A DNA stretch of 64,000 nucleotides, taken from contig NC_072472.1 in NCBI RefSeq assembly GCF_027596085.1, positions 14,907,471 to 14,971,470 on the forward strand. Reading direction: 5' to 3'. Source of the DNA: Anoplopoma fimbria (Eukaryota; Chordata; Actinopteri; Perciformes; Anoplopomatidae). The position numbers and the translations under genes were made by a program. Shown in pieces: positions 39,954-58,171 of this stretch; positions within the stretch are counted from its first letter, which is position 1, and the number at the start of each line of letters is the position of its first letter. The notes beneath the pieces are model-generated. The model was not told the DNA's origin and made no database searches. It saw nothing but the letters and a program-made list of their open reading frames with translations.

Positions 39954-42900
39954 GCAGCATTTTTGTGTACATATACATTTTTTTGCAAAGGTACAAAATG
40001 TTTGACTCAAGAAAATCACATGTTAAGGGAAACACAGAGTTTGTTACATGGTGCTTGCCTAAAAATGGGGACAAAGAAAGTAGGAAATGCATCTGTGATG
40101 TCAAGAATGTATGATGAGGAAATCTATGGAGGAGGAATATCCAGTTTTGCAACAGTAATGCAGCTGTTTAGGAGTTTTACCAAGAAATCTAAAAAAGTTA
40201 GATTTTTCTTTGAAGTTGGAAATTTTGCCAACACAAATCACGTAGAGGTCGACTCAGAGGTCACTGCCTGTGGTGACATCACTTGAATCATACTGAGGAT
40301 AGATTTGTCATAAGCATTTCTATCAAAGGTGTCTGCTAAAAAGCTAAAAACAGTGCATTATTGTTTTAGTTGTAGATTCTCAAAAGGTTATTCTTTTCTC
40401 CTTTTCATTTTTAGCACAACATCAAAACAATAGAGGAAACTTAGTTTTACTTTTATATAATTTAATGAATGCTCCACCAAAGCACATTATAAATATATTT
40501 TAGCATATTGTTGCTACAGCAGCTTTCTAGCTAGTTGGCTGGATACGTAAGTACTCATTAAGCAGTCATTCTGGTTTCTTTTTAACCCTAGATATTCAAT
40601 TTCAAAGTCATTTTTTTGTGTTTGTTTAAGCTCTATTTAAAGTGTATTGAATTTATCACCTAACAGCTGGTGAAGACGTCACTGAGTCCGTCCTGTGACT
40701 GTTATATACTGCTCATCTATCATTCCTGACTATTTTGTCATGTTTTGTTCTTATAAGTGCTATTACAGAATTTATGTTTAACTGATGAATACAAAACGGC
40801 ATCTGAAGGACAGGATAAGTAATGTGAGAATTAATAATTATCTTGGCTTTTGTGTGAGTGTGAGAGAGAAAATGTTTTACCCGCTCTGACTTCTCAAAGT
40901 TCAGCTGCAGAGCACAAACACATTAGCAGATCAGGCTGTGAGATTGCTGACTGAGAACAAAAACACTGTGTCTAATGGAGCATGAAAATGAGAGATTAAT
41001 ACTCATTTATTAACTGGAGAAAGCCACGTTGTTTGGCACAATGGAGAAGTGTCCTGAACAAGAATATACTGTATGTCTGTGTCTGACCTGAGTGCTGTAC
41101 TGTCTCTCCAGCTCCATGGTGTTACCAGAGCCAGTACTCCTGTGACGACACATGCAGAGGTAAGACTGGAAAGACCACCAAGTATTTTAAGAGACTAACA
41201 CTAAATTAAATAAATGCACTTGAAAGATCAATCACAAGTTTGTGATCTGTCAAAGCGTCTGTAAGTAAAATTACATTAATGAGAATTTAGCAGCTAAAGA
41301 GACAGATATTCCCCTTAGGAGTTGGTAGAGACCAAAAACAAAGCTAAATAGCGGTGTGGATAATAGACTTACATTAATCAGGTGGACAGATACACAACTC
41401 TAAATAAATGTTAAGGTTGCTTTATGTCTGCTGGATGTGTAAAAAGGCAACTGTTAGATCAAATGGTCAGCCGGTCAATTTAATAACCTGAAAACATATC
41501 AGTGTTGTGTTTACAGCTTGTTTTAGCTGCAAGTGGACAAAATAAAAGCTGTCTTTCCGGCGCAGACTGCATACATAATGCAACTCAGTTTTGTCTTTCT
41601 TTAGATCCCCCTGCCTCCTAAATGCCCACCTATTTTAAACACCTTTAGTTTCTCAAGCACAAGCAGAGATAACCCAGACTGCATCATCGTCATTGGCTTT
41701 TTAGCAACTCCTAAGAAATGTTATCATGTGGTTTGAATTCAAATAGTCCTTCTTGATCACGCCGTCGAAATTTTATTTTATAGTTTTGACCAAACAATTA
41801 GCTGAGAACAACTAAAGGCAAATATATAATGTTCATTTCCAGTGGGATTAGCAGTACTAGCAATCTATCCACAGCAGAGGGGTTAACTGATGGTTATTGT
41901 GTTTTATGGTGCGTTAAAGGTGCCATGTGTAAGAAGAACTTTATATGTGCATCCCTGACTGACCTGTTCTTTCAGTGAAGCCAATAATCTGATGTTGTTC
42001 CTGCTACTGTTTGAATTCTTTAGACCCCATCCACTGGGCAGCTCAGTTTCCCAGCTGTGGTGGATTACGCCAATCACCAATCAACATTGTAACCAACAAA
42101 GTGCACGTCAACAGCGCCCTGCCACCCTTCAACTTCATCGGGCACACCAACACAATCAACATTACAGTGGAAAACAAAGGACACTCGGGTCAGAAGAGCC
42201 CACTTTATTATTCTCCTACCCTCCAGACTTTCACCAGATGTTGAAAACGTCTAGTTTGTTGATATTGTCTTAAATCTGACATTTGTATTCTCTTCCATGT
42301 AGCTCACTTTGCTCTACCGCAGTCGGTCCGACTGACAGGAGGAGCTCTGCCTGGTCACTACAGAGCCGCCCAATTTCACTTCCACTGGGGAAGTAATGGG
42401 AGACCAGGATCAGAGCACACCATAGACGGAGAGAGGTTCCCCATGGAGGTACGTCACAAAGGAGCCACAATATAATTTGCTGTTATGGAAATAAAAGTGG
42501 TGTGCTGGAAAACATATTTTAGACAATGTAGGGGTCAATAGAGTGCAGCAGGGATCATGTGTTTTTGTAGCCCAACCCCGATATTAGCATTGCACTGGTT
42601 CCCTCAACATAAAGTTAATGGGATATTTCCATTGAATTTTGGATTATTGCAAATATATATCATACTGACCGGATTTGTTCGGCAATATAATCTTCACAAA
42701 TGAGGAAATAAAAAATAGCAGTATAGTAGTAGTAGTTTATAGACATGCATGTTGCAGCCAATCACCTTCTCAGCAGAGCATATGATACGCTGCAGTCTGC
42801 CAGATAATGGTTTTAGCCTAACTTGTTAGAAAACGCATTTTTTAAGAAGTTTAAAAGCTTCAAAATGTATGAATGAGATCACTACTGACATATTTTTCAT

Positions 42901-44769
42901 TGTAGAACAAAACACTAAAATCTCTTAAGCTTGTGTCTACCAAAGACCTTATTTCAGGCATCTAACCAAAAACCCATTAACTTTGATCCGAAAGTGCAAT
43001 ACTGCTACTTCTTTACCTGGTTTTAGGACTCAACAGGGCAAACGTCTCTGAAATGCAAGCATATGTCTTCAATGTTTTGCTGTTTATTCATTCAAACCAT
43101 ATAAGTAGGACTAACAGTTACAGGAGCCACGGTTTGCATGGCTCTCTTCATGTGGGGGCAGTATGACATGGTATATGGTCATATTTACTGTGATTAATAT
43201 GAGCCTTTCCTTCATCGCTATCTACAATATCAGCCAAACCAGCACACAGAAGAGAAAATTGCCACCACCCAATTAATTAACCCAGATGGGAGTTCATGTT
43301 TACCACATAATCAGATGGGAGTTCATGTTTACCACAGTTGTGTGTAACACAGTGAGCTGTAATATAAAATGCCCTCCACTAATACTGTAACTTATTTGGG
43401 GTTTCCAGCTGCATATCGTCCACATCAAGGAGCCGTACGGCTCTCTGGCAGAGGCGGAGCACGATATGGCGGGTATAGCTCTGCTCGCCTTCCTGTTTGA
43501 GGTAATGCATTAATATCACTCTGCATTATTAATACAAATTGAAGAAGACCATTTAGGCTTGTGTCATAATGTTGATGCTGTCGTCCTCACAGGAAACACC
43601 AGATGATAATCCTCCTTTGGACGCAGTAATAGCTGCTTTGGGCCGAGTGCAAAACAATGGTATGAGTTTGGTTACTAAGAACATAACTATTGTTTTTTTT
43701 TATAGTACAAGGGCCCTAAGCTTTTTATTGAGATCCGTTTTTTTAACTTAACCTTGTATTTTCTTCAAAAAACTTCTCCGCCTGTCTTTCCGTGTTAAGG
43801 CAGCAGCACAGTGATCCCTAACTTTCATCTCAGTGACATTATCCCGCCAGCGAAGGAGCTCCACGGTTACTATCGCTATGTGGGCTCCATGACAACTCCA
43901 GGATGTGAACAGGCAGTTGCCTGGACGCTGTTTCACAGGACCCTGTCCATCAGCAGTCGACAGGTGAGCAACTATTGATTGAAGGCTTAGAGGCGACACA
44001 CTGGTGACAAACTAGTGCTCCCTGTTGTATTTCATCAAACAAATCTGTGAACCTTCAAACTGACTTTTAATATAAAATACAGATACAGGCTAACCTTTTT
44101 TTATGTCCTTTAAATTATTCATTAAATTCCTTCTACATGACAAAATGTTTGGTTAATAGATTTACACAGAGTTTAGACTGTATTGGCCATAGAGAGGTTT
44201 GCCTTTTCTCAAATATAACAGGACTACATGGCACTCGGCTTGTGGTTCTCAAATAAATACATTTGAAAAACTCAACGTCTCTTTACAGAAATCATGAACT
44301 GGTCATGATTCATGATATATAGCATTATAGGTAAGAGGAAAAATATGTTTCTTTTATTTTGGGGTTAATTGCCCCTTTAAAAATAAGAAGTGTCTCTAGT
44401 AATGACTTAAATTAAACTTTGTAAAAGTAAATGTTGAAAGTCTGAAGGATCAGTGACTGGAAAAGTTATATTTGAGTCACCGAAAGACACAATAATGTCC
44501 CTTTTTTGCAGAATAAAAATAATACTTTATACTGCGTCTTTTGACTAAACAATGTTAAATCGTTTCCCTCTCCTCTCCAGCTGGATGCAATAGTTCAGCA
44601 GTGTAAATTCTGGACCGGACAGCCCATGACTGAAATCTTCAGACCCACGCAGCCGCTGGATGGCAGAGTTGTGTACCGGTCCAAGGCGAGTGCAGCTCTG
44701 ACGAGCGTGGTCCACCTTTGGCTCAGTGTTTTCTCAGTTGTGTTTGGGACAGCGTGTCTGATTGACTGA
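38148..44769 (+). CDS. ca4: Carbonic anhydrase IV-like, GPI-anchored, 308 aa
   Basis: Extracellular zinc enzyme for reversible CO2 hydration. Exons: 38148-38202, 41112-41159, 42024-42188, 42303-42448, 43409-43501, 43593-43659, 43800-43963, 44581-44769; total 927 nt, 309 codons with stop. Exon 1 is a signal peptide (MDFSVYLWTLLSLVSQC). Zinc ligands are H115, H117 (QFHFHWGS) and H140 (LHIVHIKE), and the proton-shuttle histidine is H88 (ENKGHS). These positions equal those I recall for human CA4. The active-site threonine is in GSMTTPGC (223-224). The CA4-type cysteines C22, C33, C46 and C227 could form both disulfides. The end is a hydrophobic tail (VVHLWLSVFSVVFGTACLID) after small residues, as expected for GPI attachment. 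Fish have several ca4 copies; which one this is cannot be decided here. Confidence 0.94.
39922..39949. repeat. (TA)n microsatellite
   Basis: A run of TA dinucleotides in ca4 intron 1. Confidence 0.95.
43283..43337. repeat. Two-copy tandem duplication, 29-bp period
   Basis: 'cagatgggagttcatgttta' followed by 'ccaca' occurs at 43,283 and again at 43,312. It lies about 70 bp upstream of ca4 exon 5. Confidence 0.9.
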
Positions 44770-46074
44770 AAACACATGATGTAAATGACAGAAGCTACTG
44801 TATGTATAAAGGCAACTTTTACCTGTGTGATAGTTATTCATTAGAAGAATGTCAACTGCATTTGCACATGAATTACAGCTAAGTTATTGTGCAAAGTGAA
44901 AGTCAACTGTCCACCTCAGTCTCTGAGTTTAGTCTTTACCTCAGTTAGGCCTTTAACTTTCCTTATTTTTGTTGTCTTTAGGAGTCAATATTTTAAATTT
45001 GCAAACTAAACTTAAATCAGCTTTTCCTTAAATGTTTTTTTTCGTAAGATAGAAGTGTGATGAATAAAAAGTGTATAATTAGGGATTTAAAGTAAGAGGG
45101 TTGCTCTGGGACTTTTTCATTTACTGCCATTTCTTCTTTACTTGACATGCGTATGGTTCCCTTCACTGTCAGAAAATTAAATGTAGCAGATTAGATGATA
45201 AAGGCATTTCAATTGTACTGTACACTTGTTTATGTTTGGAAAAAAACAAATTAGTTATAAATGTACTTAAATGCCTGTAATTCTCAGCCAGCGTAACAGC
45301 TCCTGCTTATGATTATGATATGAATAGTACCAATCGTTGATTTCATGTCATTAGAGTCTGACACTGATCACTGAGTTTCTGTTTCTTAAGCATTTTCTCT
45401 GAAAGTTTCTGGTCACACACTTTGAAATGTTTTGCACTTTACCCCAAAACGTATATAGAACTAAATTTATATCCTATAGAACTTAATTGGCTTTGCCTCA
45501 CCACAACATGCATTGTTTGGAGCTCATTAACAGGTCAGTTTTACTACGTAACGTAACTGTAAATTGACAGTGATAGTTTGTAGGTTGCCGTTAAATAAAC
45601 TAAAAGAGCACACATATTTTTGCTGTAATAGCTGTAACTTTGGGCAGACACATCACGTTTAACCATTCTCATGACTTTTATTAGTTAACACAAGCCCGTC
45701 TGTGCCATTAAGCAGCACCGTCTTGAGTCTGTGTGGGTGTTAACAGAAGGAAGAATTACCTCAGATGTCTGTGTGGATGAAATCAGTTCCTTCAATTGCT
45801 CAACCTATAAAAACACTGTGAGTTTGAGTAACATTTATTTATTGTCAGGTCCTTTGTAACACTCATGATTGACCCATGATCAAATGAAACATCCCCTGGT
45901 TACATAGCTACCAACTGACAGTCAGATGACCTTCAAAAAAGAGAGAAGACTATGAAAGGCAGCATGGTTTTTAAGTCATAAATAAGACCCTTTGACCTCA
46001 ATCTGACATTTCATAATAATCTAAAAAGTGGCAGTAAACCTGATTCAAAATATTAAAGTAAAATTGGGTCGAGG
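44770..46074. other. Convergent 3' ends of ca4 and asl
   Basis: The ca4 (+) and asl (-) genes face each other across 1.3 kb. AATAAA at 45,063-45,068 (+) suits ca4 and AATAAA on the minus strand at 45,834-45,839 suits asl. Nothing else was found. Confidence 0.6.
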
Positions 46075-51402
<5,328 letters not shown>

Positions 51403-52189
51403 GGCTACCTGTAGCAGGTTTTTGTCCGGTGAACTGTTTTAGCTGATGGAACGTCGAATGCCAACGAACAGAACACAATGCCGGGGGGGGGCTTCTAGGC
51501 CCGAGCGAGGCAGGTTGTTGTGAATGTCGCTTTAAAAAAAAAAGACGTGACGTCACCGAAGACGTTTAAAGCTTCATCTCACATCCCCACACATTTCTCT
51601 AACCGCTAACGTTATATATATGTATAAATATATATACATATACACATATAGGCTGTATGATATATATATGTATAAATATATATACATATATATATTATAA
51701 GGTTATACACAGGGGACGTATCTGGTATCCGCCTGGTTAAAATTTTGACTCTGCTTTTGGGTTGCTAGGGCAACAGCGTTGGTTCGAGATTACTTCCTGT
51801 GTCGCGTTTTCACTCGTTCCCAATGAGGACAGAGTGTTCCGGCCAGAACGGACTCTAGACCAAAAATAGTTCACATCCTCACAGTCATAAATACATTTAC
51901 ATTTACAGTCACCCTTACTACCTGAACATATCGTAACTGCTGCCCAGCCTTCCTGCGGGAGCTCTTCTGCCCCAAAATACATCACCGTGTTGGTGGCATC
52001 AGATATCTGGGTTTCTTCTACTTGACAGCACGGAGAGGTGCAAGAGGATATGTCAAGAGGTCATTGGGTATAACACAGGCCCACTAAAGTCTGGTGTGCA
52101 CCTTCATGCTGACAAGTTGGCGCACAACTGTACCCCAAAAATAAGGATCCTGTAAGTCTTTATAAAAATAAACTTTCTCATAATTATGA
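51403..52189. other. asl upstream region
   Basis: It holds the asl 5' region with a G-run (51,482-51,490), a CRE site (51,548), and AT-rich palindromic blocks at 51,611-51,700 where 'atatatgtataaatatatat' occurs twice. No gene was recognised; an 82-codon minus-strand frame (51,737-51,985) is unassigned. Confidence 0.5.
51548..51555. promoter_or_regulatory. CRE palindrome TGACGTCA in the asl promoter
   Basis: A perfect CREB/ATF site lies 146 bp upstream of the asl ATG. Mammalian urea-cycle enzyme genes respond to glucagon/cAMP, so the position is suggestive. Function here is inferred. Confidence 0.45.
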
Positions 52190-55170
52190 ACCAGTATTAG
52201 ACTGCCTTAAACCAGTATTAAAACTGCCTTAAACCAGTATTAGACTGCCTTAAACCAGTATTAAAACTGCCTTAAACCAGTATAAAACTGCCTTAAACCA
52301 GTGTTAGACTGCCTTAAACTAGTATTAAAACTGCCTTACACCAGTATTAGACTGCCTTAAACCAGTGTTAGACTGCCTTTGTATAGTATGTGTATATATT
52401 GTCTGTGTCTGTGTAGTTGAGCTGCTGCAACACTTGAATTTCCCCCATGGGGATCAATAAAGGAATATAATAATATAATTAAACCAGTATTAAACTTTCT
52501 TTAACCAGTATAAAACTGCCTTACACTAGTATTAGATGACCATAAACCAGTATTAAACTGCCTTAAACCGGTATTAAACTGTCTTAAACCAGTTTTAAAC
52601 TGCCTTAAACCAGTATTTGACTGCCTTAAACCTGTATTAAACTGCCTTAAACAGTATATGACTGCCTTAAACCAGTATTAAACTGTCTTTAACCAGTATA
52701 AAACTGCCTTACACCAGTATTAGACAGCCATAAACCAGTATTAAACTGCCTTAAACAGAATAAGACTGCCTTAAACCAGTATTAAACTGCCTTAAACCAG
52801 TATTTGACTGCCTTAAACCTGTATTAAACTGCCTTAAACCAGTATTAGACTGCCTTAAACCAGTATTAAACTGCCTTAAACCAGTATTAGACTGCCTTAA
52901 ACCAGTATTAGACTGCCTTAAACCAGTATTAATCTGCCTTAAACCAGTATTAAACTGCCTTAAACCAGTATTAAACTGTCTTTAACCAGTATAAAACGGC
53001 CTTACACCAGTATTAGACTGCCTTAAACCAGTATTAAACTGTCTTAAACCAGTATTAAACTGCCTTAAACCAGTATTTGACTGCCTTAAACCTGTATTAA
53101 ACTGCCTTAAACAGTATACGACTGCCTTACACCAGTATTAGACGGCCATAAACCAGTATTAAACTGCCTTAAACAGAATAAGACTGCCTTAAACTAGTAT
53201 TAAACTGTCTTTAACCAGTATTAAACTGTCTTTAACCAGTATTAAACTGTCTTAAACCAGTATTAAACTGCCTTAAACCAGTATTTGACTGCCTTAAACC
53301 AGTATTAAACTGCCTTAAACAGTATAAGACTGCCTTAAACCAGTATTAAACTGTCTTACTGCAGTATTAGACTGCCATAAACCAGTATTAAACTGCCTTA
53401 AACAGAATAAGACTGCCTTAAACCAGTATTAAACTGTCTTTAACCAGTATTAAACTGTCTTTAACCAGTATAAAACAGCCTACACCAGTATTAGACGGCC
53501 ATAAACCAGTATTAAACTGCCTTAAACCAGTATTAAACTGTCTTAAACCAGTATTAAACTGCCTTAAACCAGTATTTGACTGCCTTAAACCAGTATTAAA
53601 CTGCCTTAAACAGTATAAGACTGCCTTAAACCAGTATTAAACTGTCTTACTGCAGTATTAGACTGCCTTAAACCAGTATTAAACTGCCTTAAACAGAATA
53701 AGACTGCCTTAAACCAGTATTAAACTGTCTTTAACCAGTATTAAACAGCCTACACCAGTGTAAAACGGTCCTAAACCAGTATTAAACTGCCTTAAACCAG
53801 TGTTAGACTGCCTTAAACCAGTATTAAACTGTCTTAAACCAGTATAAAACAGCCTACACCAGTGTAAAACGGTCCTAAACCAGTATTAAACTGCCTTAAA
53901 CCAGTGTTAGACTGCCTTAAACCAGTATTAAACTACCTTAAACCAGTATTAAACTGTCTTTAACCAGTATAAAACGGCCTTACACCAGTATTAGACTGCC
54001 TTAAACCAGTATTAAACTGTCTTAAACCAGTATTAAACTGCCTTAAACCAGTATTTGACTGCCTTAAACCTGTATTAAACTGCCTTAAACAGTATACGAC
54101 TGCCTTACACCAGTATTAGACGGCCATAAACCAGTATTAAACTGCCTTAAACAGAATAAGACTGCCTTAAACTAGTATTAAACTGTCTTTAACCAGTATT
54201 AAACTGTCTTTAACCAGTATAAAACAGCCTACACCAGTATTAAACTGTCTTAAACCAGTATTAAACTGCCTTAAACCAGTATTTGACTGCCTTAAACCAG
54301 TATTAAACTGCCTTAAACAGTATAAGACTGCCTTAAACCAGTATTAAACTGTCTTACTGCAGTATTAGACTGCCATAAACCAGTATTAAACTGCCTTAAA
54401 CAGAATAAGACTGCCTTAAACCAGTATTAAACTGTCTTTAACCAGTATTAAACTGTCTTTAACCAGTATAAAACAGCCTACACCAGTATTAGACGGCCAT
54501 AAACCAGTATTAAACTGCCTTAAACCAGTGTTAGACTGCCTTAAACCAGTATTAAACTGTCTTAAACCAGTATTAAACTGCCTTAAACCAGTATTTGACT
54601 GCCTTAAACCAGTATTAAACTGCCTTAAACAGTATAAGACTGCCTTAAACCAGTATTAAACTGTCTTACTGCAGTATTAGACTGCCTTAAACCAGTATTA
54701 AACTGCCTTAAACAGAATAAGACTGCCTTAAACCAGTATTAAACTGTCTTTAACCAGTATTAAACTGTCTTTAACCAGTATAAAACAGCCTACACCAGTG
54801 TAAAACGGTCCTAAACCAGTATTAAACTGCCTTAAACCAGTGTTAGACTGCCTTAAACCAGTATTAAACTGTCTTAAACCAGTATTAAACTGCCTTAAAC
54901 CAGTATTTGACTGCCTTAAACCAGTATTAAACTGCCTTAAACAGTATAAGACTGCCTTAAACCAGTATTAAACTGTCTTACTGCAGTATTAGACTGCCTT
55001 AAACCAGTATTAATCTGCCTTAAAACCAGTATTCAACCATCTTAAACCAGTATTTAACTGTCTTAAACCAGTATACGACTGTTTTACACCAATATAAGAA
55101 ACCAGTATTAGACCGGCCTTTAACCAGTATTTAACCAGTGAAACTGCCTTAAATCAGAATAAGACTGCCC
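52190..55170. repeat. Minisatellite array, 21-bp unit with higher-order structure
   Basis: About 140 head-to-tail units with consensus 'ttaaaccagtattaaactgc' plus one C (21 bp). Variants include tattagactgcc, tatttgactgcc, tattaaactgtct (22 bp) and a 20-bp form lacking one C (ttaaacagtataagactgcc). Variant order repeats. The tatttgactg variant occurs near 53,279, 53,570, 54,277, 54,589 and 54,901, and the unusual 'cttactgcagtattagactg' near 53,353, 53,645, 54,351, 54,663 and 54,974, so higher-order blocks of about 291-312 bp exist. Each unit holds an imperfect dyad, CAGT-N5-ACTG. It is interrupted near 52,378-52,485. Confidence 0.95.
52378..52485 (+). mobile_element. LINE 3'-end fragment inside the satellite array
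   Basis: 'gcaacacttgaatttccccc' then 'atggggatcaataaaggaat' is a typical fish LINE 3' tail. It resembles the tail of the LINE at 58,123-58,171 ('gcaaatttccccgctgcggg', 'actaataaagga'). Satellite units resume directly after it. Confidence 0.65.
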
Positions 55171-56576
55171 TTAACCTCGTTGTGTCTGACGTCGACGCCG
55201 TTTATGTGTGTTGGTGCGCGGGTTGGTAGTGTTGGTAGCTCAATTTGCTTTTGTCAATCTTTTTTTTCTCTTTCAGTGTAGCATGGGTTACATAACCTAG
55301 TAACAGATTCTGAAGCGGGCCAAGGCGAATGTAATTCTACATTTTGTGCACATATCAGTTATTTTTTGCTTCATCATTCAAACATATATACTGGAGTACT
55401 CATCATTTATCTTAAAGAGTACTCAACAACTAAATTATTTGAAATTCCCATCCCTATCCATGATAACAGCTGTGGATGTCAACTTAAAGTGATATTTCAG
55501 ATTGGTACCAATATAGTGGTATTTACTGGTCCATGTGAGTGCATTACATCCACAAAGTTTGGTCTGTTAGCTCTTTCCCTGTTGGGAGAATGAGAGCTTC
55601 ACCAGGACTGTATGCTCGGAAATGAAGTAGATACACTCAGAAAAAATGGAGCTGTAGAATTGTTGAAAGATGCGCTTTTGTTTTGTTTTCACATAAAGAC
55701 ATCAGGCTGTTCTAGAGTTCAAGTTTATATACCTATAATTCACTGTTACACAGAACACAGGGTGGTGGGACCATTTGCCCCTGTTATTTAGTGTTGTTGG
55801 TAGTAAACAAACATATTGTTATATTTCTAATGCAAATCGGTAACAAGTTCCTCTTTATCCTTCCACTGCAGGGAGAGGACACCAGCCCTGCACGAAGACT
55901 ACAGTACAGAGAGAAACTTTATTTCAAGACAAAAAAGTCAGTCTTGGACATTTTATTGTTTAACATTCTGCAGGTTTTGCAGTTCATATTTCATTTCTGT
56001 GTTTTTAGACTTGTCCTCTTTTACCAGAATAAATGTTGCTGCTTCCAGTGCTTGAATTTTGCTGATAAATGTCAAATTACTTGAAAACATTGTCACCGTA
56101 ACTTGAAGAAAGAGGAGAAGTTTGTACGTTCAGGAATGCCATGGTAGCAGTGTTATTGTTAAAAAAAAATGTTTATACAAAATGTAAAATAAAAAGTCAA
56201 ATTGGTATTTAATATGTAAAATGTTGAAAGTGAAAAAATAAATTACTTTTGGTGAGAAAAACTGTGTCTTCATTTTACAGTATGTAATTATTTTACTGTT
56301 ATTCATTTACAGCATCAAAATGAATGCAGTGATGCATGTTACAGTGTTCTAAGATTTGCTGTTTACTGTGATAACAAGTACAGTACTGTGGTTTTTACTC
56401 TAACTACAATGACAGTACTATGTTTATTACTGAAAAAATAACTACAGTATTTTATAGGTACTGTGATTAATTTGAAAGTAAACGTACTGTGAAATATATT
56501 ACAGTTACTTGCTAATTGCTGCCAGCTAGTTACTGTACATATCACAGTAACCACGTTACAGTGCACCTGTACAGTG
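55171..56576. other. Unassigned AT-rich segment between satellite and LINE
   Basis: The left junction with the satellite is near 55,170. Two places look like splice acceptors (tttttctctttcag near 55,277; ccactgcag near 55,871), but I cannot build a gene around them. Open frames of 75 and 97 codons match nothing I know. The end (56,335-56,576) is dense in ACAGTA/TACTGT motifs and looks like part of an inverted-repeat DNA transposon. Confidence 0.4.
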
Positions 56577-58171
56577 CACCTCTATCCTGCGCAGACCAGC
56601 TGTGCAGGATAGTGGAGCACATCTTTAACTTGAGCTTGAAGCTGGGGAGGGTACCACAGCTATGGAAGACGTCCTGTGTGGTACCAGTCCCAAAGACCCC
56701 GGGGGCCAAGGACTTCAGCAGCTTCAGGCCGGTGGCATTAACATCCCACCTGATGAAGACCCTGGAGCGGCTGGTCCTTGTGCACCTCCGCCCCTGGTGA
56801 TCTCATCTTTGGACCCTCTTCAGTTCGCCTACCAATCTGGCATCGGGGTGGATGACGCTGTCATCTACCTGCTACAAAGATGCCTTTCTCACCTGGAAAA
56901 GGCTGGAAGCACTGTGAGAGTCATGTTCTTCGACTTCTCCAGTGCCTTCAACACCATCCAGCCTTTGCTTCTGAGGGACAAGCTGGAGCAGACCGGGGTG
57001 GACCACCACCTCACTGCGTGGATACTGGACTACCTCACCAACCGTCCACAGTATGTGAGGATAAGGGAGTGTGAGTCAGATCCGGTGTCCTGCAGCACGG
57101 GGGCCCCACAAGGAACCGTTCTGGCTCCATTCCTCTTCTCCATATACACATCAGACTTCACATACAACTCTGCTACCTGCCACCTGCAAAAGTTCTCTGA
57201 CGACTCTGCAATCGGGCCTCATCTCCGCCGGCGATGAGAGGGAATACAGAGAACTGAACCAGGACTTCTTAGGATGGTGCCGGCGGAACCGCCTCCAGAT
57301 CAACTCTGGTAAAACCAAAGAGCTGGTGGTGGACTTCCGCCGGGGTAAACACTGTCCTCCGGAACCAGTGAACATCCAGGGACAGGACATTGAGATTGTG
57401 CAATCTTATAAGTACCTGGGTGTTCACTTGAACAATAAACTGGACTGGACTAATCATACAAATGCACTTTATAAAAAGGGTCAGAGCAGACTCTATCTGC
57501 TGAGGAGACTGAGGTCCTTTGGAGTGCAGGGAGCACTCCTGAAGACCTTTTTCAACTCTGTGGTGGCATCAGCCATTTTTTATTCAGTGGTCTGCTGGAG
57601 CAGCAGCATCTCAGCAGCAGACAAGAAGAGACTCAACAAGCTTGTCAGGAAGGCCAGCAGTGTGCTGGGGTGTCCACTGGATACGGTGGAGGTGGTGGGA
57701 GACAGGAGGATGATGGCCAAGCTATCATCCCTGATGAACAACACCTCTCACCCCATGCAGGACACCCTGGCAGCTCTGTGCAGCTCCTTCAGCCACCGGC
57801 TGCTGTGTGTGAAGGAGAGGTACCGCAGGTCCTTCCTTCCTGCTGCTGTCAGGTTGCACAACCAACTCTGCTCCCAGCAGACCACATGACACATGACAAT
57901 AAAAACATGACAATAAAAACCTGTGCAATACATTACACTGTGCAATAATAGTTAAAATAGTTTTTTCTGTCTGTAAATATAATATTTCAGTTATTGTTGT
58001 TTTTCTACTGTTTCTTATTGCTTATTTATAATACTTGTTTTTTTATTTTCATTTTTTATTTTTATCTTGTCTTTCTTCTACTATGTCTCTTGTGTGCACT
58101 GTACTCTACGCTGCTGTAAGCCTGCAAATTTCCCCGCTGCGGGACTAATAAAGGATTATCTTATCTTATCT
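56577..58171 (+). mobile_element. 5'-truncated non-LTR retrotransposon (LINE) with RT and 3' tail
   Basis: It encodes the C-terminal part of a jockey/CR1/L2-type ORF2. Reverse-transcriptase motif A is FFDFSSAFNTIQ, motif B GAPQGTVLAPFLFSIY, motif C FSDDSA; then VNIQGQDIEIVQSYKYLGVH and KKGQSRLYLLRRLRSFG follow. The protein is split by two frameshifts, near 56,797 and near 57,217, so it is inactive. The endonuclease domain is missing. The last ORF ends at 57,889. The 3'UTR ends 'aataaaggattatcttatct', with a (TTATC)n tail at about 58,171. The high identity to family motifs suggests a fairly young copy. I cannot name the exact clade. Confidence 0.88.

Noticed and set aside
52190..55170. Regular repeats that could suggest a CRISPR array
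   Set aside because: Units are contiguous 21-mers without unique spacers, in a vertebrate genome. It is a minisatellite.
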